Assembly (NCBI GenBank): GCA_902776195.1
Contig: CACYPF010000009.1
Coordinates: 28,735 to 92,734, forward strand
Source: an uncultured Prevotellaceae bacterium
Lineage (GTDB): Bacteria; Bacteroidota; Bacteroidia; Bacteroidales; Bacteroidaceae
DNA length: 64,000 nucleotides
Reading direction: 5' to 3'
Below, one piece after another: positions 35,134 through 43,688 of the stretch. The notes beneath the pieces are model-generated. The model saw nothing but the letters and a program-made list of their open reading frames with translations. It was not told the DNA's origin and did not search any database. Positions within the stretch are counted from its first letter, which is position 1; every line of letters starts with the position of its first letter. The translations under genes and the position numbers were made by a program.

Positions 35134-36378
35134 ATGGAACAGCAATATCAGTATCATATTTTCTCACCCTACCGGGTTTGTCCCTTGGGTGCCCATGTGG
35201 ACCACCAGCATGGACTGGTGACGGGGTTTGCGATTGACAAAGGTGTGGACCTGTGGTTTAATGTTTGTGAGAAGACCTCCTCTGACAGGGGAGGAGGATA
35301 TGCCGCAAACCATGTGCACTTGGAGTCGAGGACTTTTGAGGGGGTGGTGGACTTTGACATTGATGCCCCGACGCAGGTAAAGGAACGCCATTGGGGTGAC
35401 TATGCCCGTGGTGCCAAGTATGCGTTGAGGAAGCGGTTTGAATTGAAACGGGGTATCGACGGTGTGATACAGGGTTCGTTGCCTGTGGGCGGATTGTCAT
35501 CCTCCGCAGCAGTGTTGATAGCCTATGTGATGGCTTTTGCCAAGGCAAACGATATCACCCTGCAACCTTTCGAGGTGGTGAAAATAGCCTCTGAGGCAGA
35601 GCGTGAGTACATCGGACTGAACAACGGTCTGTTGGATCAGGCTTGTATTGCGCTGGGTAAAAAGAATCAGCTTTTGTTCCTGGATTGTGATTCGAATGAA
35701 TACAGGCTGATACCTTTTGGTAAGACCCCCTCTAGCTCCCCCTGTTTAGGGGGAGGAGACAAGTCCTCCCTAAGCAGGGAGGATTTAGGAGAGTCTCTCC
35801 CTTTCGAGATCGGTATTTTCTTCTCAGGACTGACACGCTCATTGGTAAACAGCGACTATAACCTCCGTGTGTATGAATGTAAGACGGCAGCATGGAATAT
35901 GCTTGCCTATACCGACCAGCCCCTGAAGACATTCGACAAGACCTTCCTGCGTGACATCCCCAAGGCGACGTTTGAGAAGACCCGTATCGCCATGCCCCAG
36001 CGGTTTGCCCGTCGTGCCGAGCATTTCTATTCGGAGTACCGTAGGGTGCGCCAGGGTGTGACAGCGTGGGAGACAGGTAACCTGAAACTCTTCGGCAAGT
36101 TGTCGTTTGACTCCTGTGAGAGCAGTATCCATAACTACGAGTGTGGCAGTCCGGAGCTGATAGCCATCTATGAGATCATGCGCTCACTGCCTGGTGTCTA
36201 TGGTGGCAGGTTCAGTGGTGCCGGTTTCAAGGGAGCCTGCATCGCCTTGGTAGATCCTGCCTGTAAGGAGGAGATAGAGAAGGAACTGACCCGCCGTTAC
36301 CTGGAGGAGTTCCCAGAGTATGAGAAGACGTTCGAGGTGTTCTGGGTGAAACCAGATGATGGAGCGAGGTTTGTATAA
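35134..36378 (+). CDS. GHMP kinase, galacturonokinase-like (galactokinase family)
   Basis: A 414-residue sugar 1-kinase. The N-terminal signature SPYRVCPLGAHVDHQHG is close to the plant galacturonokinase form (CPLGAHIDHQGG) rather than GalK (GEHTDY). The phosphate-binding motif is GGLSSSAAVLIA, preceded by HWGDYARGAKYAL, and the third motif is GGRFSGAGFKG. I therefore favour a uronate or related sugar kinase over galactokinase. Residues about 197-221 (TPSSSPCLGGGDKSSLSRED) are a low-complexity insertion encoded by a palindromic repeat, and about 48-55 another. A sugar nucleotidyltransferase gene follows. No gal genes lie nearby. Confidence 0.75.
   Translation: MEQQYQYHIFSPYRVCPLGAHVDHQHGLVTGFAIDKGVDLWFNVCEKTSSDRGGGYAANHVHLESRTFEGVVDFDIDAPTQVKERHWGDYARGAKYALRKRFELKRGIDGVIQGSLPVGGLSSSAAVLIAYVMAFAKANDITLQPFEVVKIASEAEREYIGLNNGLLDQACIALGKKNQLLFLDCDSNEYRLIPFGKTPSSSPCLGGGDKSSLSREDLGESLPFEIGIFFSGLTRSLVNSDYNLRVYECKTAAWNMLAYTDQPLKTFDKTFLRDIPKATFEKTRIAMPQRFARRAEHFYSEYRRVRQGVTAWETGNLKLFGKLSFDSCESSIHNYECGSPELIAIYEIMRSLPGVYGGRFSGAGFKGACIALVDPACKEEIEKELTRRYLEEFPEYEKTFEVFWVKPDDGARFV
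35276..35297. repeat. Palindromic element inside the kinase gene, copy 1
   Basis: CCTCCTC (35276-35282) is the inverse of GAGGAGG (35291-35297), around TGACAGGG. It resembles a degenerate form of the larger copies at 35722-35797 and 37187-37223 and adds the residues TSSDRGGG to the protein. Confidence 0.65.
35722..35797. repeat. Palindromic element inside the kinase gene, two inverted copies
   Basis: Two copies of one element of about 37 bp face each other. Copy A has CTCCCCC (35736-35742) pairing with GGGGGAG (35749-35755) around TGTTTA. Copy B has TCCTCCC (35764-35770) pairing with GGGAGGA (35777-35783) around TAAGCA. The outer ends also match in reverse (GACCCCCTCTAG against TTTAGGAGAGTC). 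The block adds about 25 codons without a frameshift, between LIPFG and ESLPFEIG. Confidence 0.85.
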
Positions 36379-36379
36379 A

Positions 36380-36400
36380 GTGAAGAGTGAAGAATGAAGA
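36380..36400 (+). repeat. Three-unit GTGAAGA heptanucleotide array
   Basis: GTGAAGA, GTGAAGA, ATGAAGA directly after the kinase stop codon, in the 76-base gap before the nucleotidyltransferase gene. The rest of the gap shows no clear site. Confidence 0.85.
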
Positions 36401-36454
36401 ATTTCTTGCTAAGGCAAGCGTACTAAAGAAACGATTAGCTACCGCAGAGATAAG

Positions 36455-37186
36455 ATGAAGAATATTGTTATAGCGGCAGGATATGCCACAAGATTGGGAG
36501 AGTTGACGAGGAATTTCCCGAAACCATTGTTGAAGATTGGTGAGAACACGATCTTAGGACGTATGCTCGATGATATCGACCAGATACCAGAAATAGATGA
36601 GCATATTATCATCTCTAACCACCGTTTTGCACCCATCTTCGAGGAGTGGAAAGAGACGCAGCATTATAAGAAGCCCATCACTATCGTGGATGATGGTACG
36701 GAGACTAATGAGACTCGTCTGGGGGCGGTCTGCGACCTGCTGTTTGCGATGGATAAACTCAATATTCATGACGATATGCTCGTTGTCGCTGCCGACAACC
36801 TGCTGTTCTTCTCGTTTCAGGAGTTTGTCAAATTCGCCAAGGAGAAGCAGACATCCTGTATCATGTGCCACGAGCAACCGAGTATCGAGAAACTACAACG
36901 GACCGGTGTCATCGTTGTCGATGAGCAGATGAGGGTGCTGAACATGGAGGAGAAACCGCAGGAGCCGAAGAGTCATTGGGCTGTCCCACCTTTTTATATA
37001 TATCTGAAGAAAGACCTCGACCTGGTGCGTCACTCCGTGGAGAACGGCTGCGGCAAGGATGCGCCGGGTAACCTCGCCCATTATATGGTGGACCATACCA
37101 CCATACATGCGTGGCAGATGACGGCTGGTCGTTTCGACATCGGCAGTCTCGACACGTATTATGAGGCAGTGGCGAAATTTGGATAA
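36455..37186 (+). CDS. Sugar-1-phosphate nucleotidyltransferase-like protein
   Basis: A 243-residue single-domain nucleotidyltransferase. The GT-A signature is AAGYATRLGELTRNFPKPLL (residues about 7-26), where R and K contact the nucleotide; VVAADNLLFF holds the metal-binding Asp and FDIGSLDTYYEA is the typical C-terminal motif. The family joins a sugar 1-phosphate to NTP. Placed 76 bases after a galacturonokinase-like gene on the same strand, it would complete a salvage route from free sugar acid to nucleotide sugar; that pairing is inference. It ends just before another copy of the palindromic element. Confidence 0.85.
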   Translation: MKNIVIAAGYATRLGELTRNFPKPLLKIGENTILGRMLDDIDQIPEIDEHIIISNHRFAPIFEEWKETQHYKKPITIVDDGTETNETRLGAVCDLLFAMDKLNIHDDMLVVAADNLLFFSFQEFVKFAKEKQTSCIMCHEQPSIEKLQRTGVIVVDEQMRVLNMEEKPQEPKSHWAVPPFYIYLKKDLDLVRHSVENGCGKDAPGNLAHYMVDHTTIHAWQMTAGRFDIGSLDTYYEAVAKFG

Positions 37187-37223
37187 GAGACCCCTTCCTA
37201 ACCTCCCCCTGTTTAGGGGGAGG
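37187..37223. repeat. Palindromic element, intergenic copy
   Basis: Starts directly after the nucleotidyltransferase stop codon. CCTCCCCC (37203-37210 region) pairs with GGGGGAGG around TGTTTA, with the conserved leader GACCCCTTCCTAA. It is nearly identical to copy A inside the kinase gene and lies just before the thiamine promoter, where it could also serve as a terminator. Confidence 0.8.
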
Positions 37224-37244
37224 AATAAAAAATAAGTGATTTAT

Positions 37245-37275
37245 TTTGTTCTTTGCTCACTTATTCGTACCTTTG
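37245..37275 (+). promoter_or_regulatory. Promoter of the thiamine-uptake operon
   Basis: TTTG (37245-37248), 19 bases, TACCTTTG (37268-37275). The 39 bases 37239-37277 match the spmAB promoter with one difference. Confidence 0.9.
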
Positions 37276-37285
37276 CACCCGAATT

Positions 37286-37366
37286 ATCAAGGGGTGCCAC
37301 CAGTTGGTGGCTGAGATGATACCCTCTTAACCTGATGCGGGTAATACCGACGTAGGGATGATAGAG
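37286..37366 (+). promoter_or_regulatory. TPP riboswitch (THI element)
   Basis: The conserved blocks are all present: GGGGTGCC (37291), GGCTGAGAT (37309), ACCCTC followed by AACCTGAT (37321-37335), and TAATACCGACGTAGGGA (37342-37358). It should turn off the downstream receptor-PnuT-kinase operon when thiamine pyrophosphate is plentiful. AAGGGG at 37289-37294 can pair with CCCCTT at 37381-37387, followed by a T-rich tract, a possible alternative structure. Confidence 0.97.
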
Positions 37367-37421
37367 CAGAAATCAATATGTCCCCTTTATTTTTAGTCAT
37401 TTAAAAATTAAAGGAAAAGAA

Positions 37422-39686
37422 ATGAAAAGATTAATTCTGGTGCTGCTGATGGGTACGGCAATGACCGTGCAGGCAGTGGAGATGGACACACTGAAGAGTG
37501 TGGAGTTGCAGGACGTGCAAGTGGTGTCTGTGCGTGCCACGAAGAAAACACCTGTCGCTTTTGTTAACGTGGGCAAAGAGCAGTTGAAGGCGGTCAACTA
37601 TGGTCAGGATGTGCCTTACTTGTTGTCGCTGACTCCTTCTGTGACCATGACGAGTGACGCAGGTAACGGTATCGGCTATACTTCAATCCGGGTACGTGGA
37701 ACAGACCCTACCCGTATCAACATCACCGCCAACGGCATCCCGATGAATGATGCCGAGAGTGCAGGACTCTACTGGGTGAATATGGGTGATTTCGCCAGCA
37801 GTGTGCAGTCCATGCAGATACAGCGCGGTGTGGGTACCTCTACCAATGGTGCCGGTGCCTTTGGCGCTACTATCAATATGCTGACTGAGAATATCGGTAT
37901 CGACCCGTTTATCGGCATCGACCTGAGTGCGGGCTCTTACTATAGTCATAAAGAGACTGTGCGCTTCGGCACAGGACTGCTGGGTGGTCACTGGGGCATT
38001 CAGGGTCGTCTTTCGAACATCGGTTCGAAAGGTTACCTCGACCGTGCATCCACAAAGCTGAACAGCTATTTCCTGCAGGCAGGGTGGTTTGGCGACAACA
38101 CCGTGGTGAAGTTCATCACGTGGAATGGTGTCGAGGAGACCTACCATGCGTGGAACTACACGTCAAAATACGAGCAGTCGCTCTATGGACGTACCTACAA
38201 CTCATGCGGTGAGTACTACGACGAGCAGGGCAACCGCCACTATTATGACGACCAGACGGACAACTACCATCAGCAGAACTACCAACTCATCTGGAACCAG
38301 CGCCTCACGAATGAACTGAAGCTGAATGCGGCACTGCATTACACCAAGGGGCACGGCTACTATAATGAGTACAAGACGAAACGTACCCTCTTCGAGTATG
38401 ACCTGGATCATGCGATGACATGGGCGAAAAGCGACCTGGTGCGCAAGAAGACAATGGATAATGACTTCTATGGTGTCGTGGCTTCGCTGACCTATGATAA
38501 CAAGAAGAACCTGCATGCCATCTTAGGAGGAGGCTGGAACAAATACGATGGTGACCACTATGGTCTCATTCCATGGGTGAAGAATCCTGTGGATGAGCTG
38601 TTTCCTGACCATCGCTACTACGACAATAACACGAAGAAGACTGACTTCAATATTTACGGCAAGGTAACCTACGACCTGCTGCCTGGTCTGAATGCCTTCT
38701 TAGACCTGCAGTACCGTCATATAGGTATCAAGATGAACGGTCCTACGGACGAGATAGACTGGACAGTCAACAAACGTATTGTCTATGACATCCAAAAGTC
38801 GTACGACTTCTTCAACCCGAAGTTCGGACTGAACTATGACATCACACAGAACCATAAGGTGTATGCGTCGTATGCTATCGCCCATAAGGAGCCTGCCCGT
38901 AACAATTTCGAGAATAACAACAATGCAGGACTGGAGATGCCTAAGACGGAGAGACTGAACGACCTGGAGGCAGGCTACAAGTTTCAGTCAAGACATTTCT
39001 CTGCGGGAGCCAACCTCTACTGGATGGACTACAAAGACCAGTTTGTGCTGACGGGTGAGATAGACAAGATCGGTGAGGCGATCACACGTAACATGCCCAA
39101 GAGCTACCGCATCGGTGTGGAACTGGAAGCGGCATGGAAACCTGTTGACTGGTTCCGGTGGGATGCTAACGCCACCTTGTCGAAGAACCGTGTCAAGGAT
39201 ATCACTGTACAACTGACTGACGGTAGCGTGGCAGACCTGGGTACTCAGCCGCTGGCATTCTCTCCAGACTTCCTGCTGAACAATATCCTGACTTTCTCCT
39301 ACTGCGGTTTCAAGGCTTCTGTACAGAGCCAATATGTCAGTGATCAGTATCTGACCAACACTGGTATCAAGAGTTACCAGACACTTGATGACAACGGCAA
39401 ACCTGTAGATGTGGGTATGATGTTGGAAGGACACTTCAACACGAATCTCGACTTGTCCTACAACTTCCGCCTGCCCAAGGTCGGTGTGAAGGATGCCACC
39501 ATCGGTGTGACCCTGTACAACCTCTTCTCGGCAAAATACGATAACAACGGATGGGCGGCACCTGCCTTTACCAAGGAGAATGGGAAGGTGATAGCTACGG
39601 GTTGGAGTGACTCCGACCAGTATGAGGCAGGCTTTGCGCCGTCGGCACCCTTTAACTTCATGGCTCACTTGTCGGTGAACTTTTAA
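37422..39686 (+). CDS. TonB-dependent receptor for thiamine
   Basis: A 754-residue outer-membrane receptor. Signal peptide ends at TVQAVE; the plug domain begins DVQVVSVRATKKTPVAFVNV and includes GIGYTSIRVRGTDPTRIN; the barrel ends with FNFMAHLSVNF, a typical terminal strand with Phe. There is no carboxypeptidase-like domain. Thiamine as substrate is inferred from the TPP riboswitch just upstream and from PnuT and thiamine pyrophosphokinase just downstream; this three-gene order is known in Bacteroides. Confidence 0.9.
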   Translation: MKRLILVLLMGTAMTVQAVEMDTLKSVELQDVQVVSVRATKKTPVAFVNVGKEQLKAVNYGQDVPYLLSLTPSVTMTSDAGNGIGYTSIRVRGTDPTRINITANGIPMNDAESAGLYWVNMGDFASSVQSMQIQRGVGTSTNGAGAFGATINMLTENIGIDPFIGIDLSAGSYYSHKETVRFGTGLLGGHWGIQGRLSNIGSKGYLDRASTKLNSYFLQAGWFGDNTVVKFITWNGVEETYHAWNYTSKYEQSLYGRTYNSCGEYYDEQGNRHYYDDQTDNYHQQNYQLIWNQRLTNELKLNAALHYTKGHGYYNEYKTKRTLFEYDLDHAMTWAKSDLVRKKTMDNDFYGVVASLTYDNKKNLHAILGGGWNKYDGDHYGLIPWVKNPVDELFPDHRYYDNNTKKTDFNIYGKVTYDLLPGLNAFLDLQYRHIGIKMNGPTDEIDWTVNKRIVYDIQKSYDFFNPKFGLNYDITQNHKVYASYAIAHKEPARNNFENNNNAGLEMPKTERLNDLEAGYKFQSRHFSAGANLYWMDYKDQFVLTGEIDKIGEAITRNMPKSYRIGVELEAAWKPVDWFRWDANATLSKNRVKDITVQLTDGSVADLGTQPLAFSPDFLLNNILTFSYCGFKASVQSQYVSDQYLTNTGIKSYQTLDDNGKPVDVGMMLEGHFNTNLDLSYNFRLPKVGVKDATIGVTLYNLFSAKYDNNGWAAPAFTKENGKVIATGWSDSDQYEAGFAPSAPFNFMAHLSVNF

Positions 39687-39688
39687 TT

Positions 39689-40267
39689 ATGAACTGTGAT
39701 TGGCTTGACATATTCACAACGATACTCGGGCTGGTATATATCTGGCTCGAGTATCGTGCCAGTATCTGGCTGTGGCTGGTCGGTGTCGTGATGCCGGCAC
39801 TGGACATTGTGCTCTATTGGCGGCATGGACTTTATGGTGACGCGGGTATGGCATGCTATTATACCCTTGCCGCCATCTATGGCTTCCTGTTCTGGAAATT
39901 CAAGAAGAGCGGTAAGACGGACACTGAACTGCCCATTACCCACATGCCTCTCAAGTACTATCTGCCGGCAACGGCAGGTTTCTTTGTGGCATGGGGCATC
40001 ACCTATTATATATTAGTGACATGGACCAACTCCACAGTGCCCTTGCTCGACGCATTCACCAATGCCCTCTCCTTCGTGGGACTGTGGGCTCTCGCCCGTA
40101 AGTTTGTCGAGCAGTGGCTGTTCTGGATCGTGGTTGATGTTGTGTGCTGTTACCTCTATGTCACCAAGGGCATCCCTTTCAAGGCAGCCCTCTACGGACT
40201 GTATGTCGTCATTGCCGTCGCAGGCTATTATAAGTGGAAGAAAATGGTTCATCATCACGCAGTATGA
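39689..40267 (+). CDS. pnuT: PnuT-type thiamine transporter (PnuC family)
   Basis: A 192-residue inner-membrane protein with about seven hydrophobic segments. PnuC-type features: LVYIWLEYRASIWLW, AAIYGFLFWKFKK and FVEQWLFWIVVDVVCCYLYV. Members under TPP riboswitches carry thiamine by facilitated diffusion, trapped by phosphorylation. It begins three bases after the receptor stop, and its stop overlaps the start of the kinase (ATGA), showing coupling between uptake and trapping. Confidence 0.92.
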   Translation: MNCDWLDIFTTILGLVYIWLEYRASIWLWLVGVVMPALDIVLYWRHGLYGDAGMACYYTLAAIYGFLFWKFKKSGKTDTELPITHMPLKYYLPATAGFFVAWGITYYILVTWTNSTVPLLDAFTNALSFVGLWALARKFVEQWLFWIVVDVVCCYLYVTKGIPFKAALYGLYVVIAVAGYYKWKKMVHHHAV

Positions 40268-40887
40268 AATCACCTGATATCGTTATATTGGCAAATGGTA
40301 CGTTTCCTACGCATCCTATTCCCTTGGAGGTGTTGCGTCAGGCAGACAAGGTGGTGTGCTGTGACGGTGCTGTCAAGTCATTCCCCAATGCAGATGTCGT
40401 CATTGGTGACGGTGACTCTGTCCCCGTCATGTATCACGACCGTTTGATCAGAGTCGACGAACAAGAGGATAACGACCTGACGAAGGCAACGCGCTATTGT
40501 TTGAAGAACTTCTCACCTCTCACCTCTCACCCCTCACCTCTAAGAATCGCCTATCTGGGATGTACCGGTGGACGTGAAGACCATACCCTTGGCAATATCT
40601 CGTTGCTGGTGCGGTACCTGAGAGACTTCGGGGTGGAGGGTACGATGTATACCGACCACGGTACCTTTGTGCCTGCTCATGGTGACCAGACCTTTGAGAG
40701 TTTCCCCCGCCAGCAGGTCAGCATCTTTAATTTCGGCAGTTCTGTGTTGTCATCAGAAGGATTGAGATGGCAATGCTATCCCACAACAGAGTGGTGGCAA
40801 GGCACATTGAATGAGGCAACAGGTACTTCCTTCACCATCCATGCTGACGGCTACTATCTGGTATTCAGGACTTATCTTCCTAAATAA
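40264..40887 (+). CDS. thiN: Thiamine pyrophosphokinase
   Basis: A 207-residue enzyme converting thiamine to thiamine pyrophosphate. Motifs: CCDGAVKSFPNADVVIGDGD, DEQEDNDLTKA and LGCTGGREDHTLGNISLL. The ATG at 40264 is chosen; an open frame runs 30 bases upstream inside pnuT. Residues about 84-93 (SPLTSHPSPL) come from a four-unit CACCTCT array and are probably an insertion between the second and third motifs. Confidence 0.93.
   Translation: MKSPDIVILANGTFPTHPIPLEVLRQADKVVCCDGAVKSFPNADVVIGDGDSVPVMYHDRLIRVDEQEDNDLTKATRYCLKNFSPLTSHPSPLRIAYLGCTGGREDHTLGNISLLVRYLRDFGVEGTMYTDHGTFVPAHGDQTFESFPRQQVSIFNFGSSVLSSEGLRWQCYPTTEWWQGTLNEATGTSFTIHADGYYLVFRTYLPK
40514..40541. repeat. Four-unit CACCTCT array inside thiN
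   Basis: CACCTCT, CACCTCT, CACCCCT, CACCTCT. The same four-unit length occurs at 30380-30407 and 58822-58849. Here it is translated, adding a Ser/Pro/Thr-rich loop. Confidence 0.88.
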
Positions 40888-40922
40888 TCCTTATTCTTTT
40901 CCTTTTTTTCAAATAATATTTG

Positions 40923-40930
40923 TACCTTTG
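40923..40930 (+). promoter_or_regulatory. -7 element of the TPR lipoprotein gene
   Basis: TACCTTTG, 21 bases before the start codon at 40952. The upstream region is a T run without a clean TTTG. Confidence 0.55.
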
Positions 40931-40951
40931 GCACAAATTTGAGAAAAGGAT

Positions 40952-42631
40952 ATGAAAAAGAATGTAATATTACTGGCTGGTGCCATGGCACTGCTGACCT
41001 CATGCGGAGGTGGATTGAAACCACTCTCTGCCGATAACTTCAAGGTAGTACCTAACCCTTTAGAGGCAGAAGGGGGACAGGTGCAGGCGACGATTAACGG
41101 AATGTTCCCGGAGCAATATATGAACCGGAAGGCTGTGGTGACTGTCGTTCCTGAGTTGCGCTACACGAAGAATGGGGTACAGCAAACGCTCAAAGGACAG
41201 CCTGCCTCTTTCCAGGGCGAGAAGGTGATGGGTAACGACCAGACCATCTCCTACCTGCTCGGTGGTCATTACACGATGAAGACCGCTTTCCCTTATGAGG
41301 CAGCGATGCAGCAGAGTGATCTTTACCTGACCTTTGATGCCAAGGTGGGCAATAAGGTGGTGAAAGTTCCTGCTGTGAAAGTGGCAGACGGTGTTATCGC
41401 CACCAGTGAACTGTATCATCAGACGGTAGCTTCGGCACAGCCTTGTGTGGCTCAGGATGCTTTCCAGCGTATCACGGAGCAGAAGCAGGAGGCGAATGTC
41501 AAATTCCTGATTCAGCAGGCAGAGTTACGGAAGAGTGAGTTGCAGTCGAACTCCGTCCAGGACTTCGTGAAGATGTTGAAGGAGATAGCCCGTGACCAAG
41601 AGGGACTGAATCTCTCAAATGTGGAGATTTCAGCATACGCCTCTCCTGATGGAGGACTGAAACTCAACGAGCAGTTGGCGAACAGGCGTCAGCAGAATAC
41701 GGAGAGCTATGTGCGTCAGCAGTTGAAGAACGCTAATCTGGAGGGTGGTGTCAGCTCTGAATATACCGCTCAGGACTGGGAGGGATTCCAGGAACTGGTG
41801 AAGGCAAGCAATATCCAGGACAAGGATGTCATCTTGCGGGTGCTCTCCATGTATCAGGACCCACAGGAGCGTGAGCAGCAGATCAAGAATATGAGCCAGG
41901 GCTTCCGTGAACTCGCTGAGGGTGTGTTGCCGGAACTGCGCCGTGCCCGTATGACGATTAACTATGAGGTGATCGGACGTGATGATGAACAGATTTTCGA
42001 CCAGTATAAGAAAGATGCCTCGAAACTGAGTGTCGAGGAACTTATCTATGCGGCTTCTATCGCTAACACGGAGGCAGAGAAAGAAGATATCCTTAAGACG
42101 ACGGCACGCCTGTATACCAAGGATGCCCGTGCTTATAATAACCTTGGAACCCTTGCCATGCAGCAGGGTAAGAATGACGAGGCACAGCGTTACTTCCAAC
42201 AGGCACAGGCTGTACAGCAGTTGCCTGAGACGAGTGCTAACCTGGGACTGATTGCCTTGCAGCAGGGGGATATCCAGACAGCAGAGAGTCTTATCGCGAA
42301 GTCGGCTGGTGCCTCCGGACTTGCTGAGGCTTTGGGTAATCTGCATCTGGCTCAGGGGAACTATGCGCTTGCCCAGCAAGACTTTGGCTATCGCCCGAGC
42401 AATAGTGCCGCTCTTGCGCAACTGCTGAACAAAGACTATGCCCGTGCCCAGCAGACTTTGAAGAATGTCAAGAATCCGAATGGCATGACCGACTATCTTG
42501 CCGCTATCGTACAGGCTCGTCAGGGAAATACCGATGCTGCATCGTCTTTCCTGCGCAGTGCACTGGAGAAGGATCCTTCGCTGAGACAATATGCAGAGAA
42601 GGATCTGGAGCTTTTAAAGGTTAGAAAGTAA
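40952..42631 (+). CDS. TPR lipoprotein with OmpA-like segment
   Basis: A 559-residue lipoprotein (lipobox LTSC, Cys18). Residues about 25-160 are beta-rich. About 215-260 resembles part of an OmpA-like peptidoglycan-binding fold (VEISAYASPDGGLKLNEQLANRRQQ, seen as YASPDG and NEQLANRRQ). About 385-540 are tetratricopeptide repeats (DARAYNNLGTLAMQQGKNDE, then TSANLGLIALQQGDIQ). It probably scaffolds an envelope complex. Coiled-coil-like Gln-rich stretches lie near 175-210. Exact role unknown. Confidence 0.78.
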   Translation: MKKNVILLAGAMALLTSCGGGLKPLSADNFKVVPNPLEAEGGQVQATINGMFPEQYMNRKAVVTVVPELRYTKNGVQQTLKGQPASFQGEKVMGNDQTISYLLGGHYTMKTAFPYEAAMQQSDLYLTFDAKVGNKVVKVPAVKVADGVIATSELYHQTVASAQPCVAQDAFQRITEQKQEANVKFLIQQAELRKSELQSNSVQDFVKMLKEIARDQEGLNLSNVEISAYASPDGGLKLNEQLANRRQQNTESYVRQQLKNANLEGGVSSEYTAQDWEGFQELVKASNIQDKDVILRVLSMYQDPQEREQQIKNMSQGFRELAEGVLPELRRARMTINYEVIGRDDEQIFDQYKKDASKLSVEELIYAASIANTEAEKEDILKTTARLYTKDARAYNNLGTLAMQQGKNDEAQRYFQQAQAVQQLPETSANLGLIALQQGDIQTAESLIAKSAGASGLAEALGNLHLAQGNYALAQQDFGYRPSNSAALAQLLNKDYARAQQTLKNVKNPNGMTDYLAAIVQARQGNTDAASSFLRSALEKDPSLRQYAEKDLELLKVRK

Positions 42632-42682
42632 AAAAATATAAGGGTAGTGTTGAGTCGGATAAGATATAATAAGGTGTATGGG

Positions 42683-43687
42683 ATGGTAAAAAGGTGTTTA
42701 CCTTTTTGCTTCTTTGCCTTTTTACTTTTGTCCTGTGGTCCTGACGGGGACAAGTTCCGCTTGTCAGGTCGTCTGCGTAACATCAACCAAGGTGAGTTCT
42801 TGGTATACAGTCCTGACGGCGGTTTTGTAGGAATAGACACCGTCAAAGTGCGGAACGGTCGTTTCTCCTATGAGAAGGAGTTGCGTAATGTGGTGACTTT
42901 GATGATTGTCTTCCCTAACTTCGCGGAACAGGCTGTCTTTGCCACTCCCGGTGAGGAGGTGGAAATAAAGGGTGACGCTACTCATCTGAGAGAAATATCT
43001 ATCGAGGGAACAGATGAGAATGAGGACTTGACGGAACTTATGGCACGCATCAACAAACTCACTCCGCCGGAGGTTCCTGGTGCCATCGCCCAATTTATAG
43101 AGGAGAATCCCACTTCCATTGTCAGTATGTATCTGCTTGACAAATACTATATATCGTCAAAAACTCCAGACTATGTGGAAGCCCAGCGACTTGCGGTATT
43201 GATGTTGAAAGCTGATCCTGATAACGGAAGACTGCGCCGTTTGAAGAAACAACTCGATGGGTTGAAAAGCAGTAAGCTGCAAGCCACATTACCCGTTTTC
43301 TCTGCCACGGATTTCAGAGGCAGGAAATTCAACAGCAGTGAGATGAAGGGAAAGGTGGGTGTCATCACCACATGGGCATCATGGAACTATCCCAGCACGG
43401 ATATCCAGCGCAGGCTGCGTCGGCTCTGGCGGAAATATCCAACCTCACTCTCGTTGGTCAGTATCTGTCTCGATGGTGCGAAGAAAGAAGTTAAACAGCG
43501 TGTTGAACGTGATACCCTCGACTGGACGGTAGTTTGGGACGGACACCTTTTCCAAACTCCTATTGTTCAACAGTTGGGACTGTATTCTGTGCCTGCTGTG
43601 GTGGTGGTCAATCGCCAAGGTAAAGTGGTTGCCCGTGACCTGGAGCCTAACAAGGTAGAGGAAGAGATAGAAAAGTTGCTGAAATAG
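42683..43687 (+). CDS. DUF4369/thioredoxin-like lipoprotein without CxxC
   Basis: A 334-residue lipoprotein (lipobox LLSC). The ATG at 42683 is preferred to an in-frame GTG 36 bases upstream because it gives a normal signal peptide. An N-terminal DUF4369-like domain (FRLSGRLRNINQGEFLVY) precedes a thioredoxin fold. The active-site position reads TTWASWNYPSTD in place of WCxxC, so both Cys are lost; GLYSVPAVVVVNRQG keeps the cis-Pro region. It is the second such Cys-less protein in the window (the other at 30407-31549). Confidence 0.82.
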   Translation: MVKRCLPFCFFAFLLLSCGPDGDKFRLSGRLRNINQGEFLVYSPDGGFVGIDTVKVRNGRFSYEKELRNVVTLMIVFPNFAEQAVFATPGEEVEIKGDATHLREISIEGTDENEDLTELMARINKLTPPEVPGAIAQFIEENPTSIVSMYLLDKYYISSKTPDYVEAQRLAVLMLKADPDNGRLRRLKKQLDGLKSSKLQATLPVFSATDFRGRKFNSSEMKGKVGVITTWASWNYPSTDIQRRLRRLWRKYPTSLSLVSICLDGAKKEVKQRVERDTLDWTVVWDGHLFQTPIVQQLGLYSVPAVVVVNRQGKVVARDLEPNKVEEEIEKLLK

Positions 43688-43688
43688 T

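Noticed and set aside
35134-36378. Plain galactokinase (galK)
   Set aside because: The signature has CPLGAHVDHQHG instead of the usual GEHTDY form and there are no gal genes nearby; the call is kept at galacturonokinase-like.
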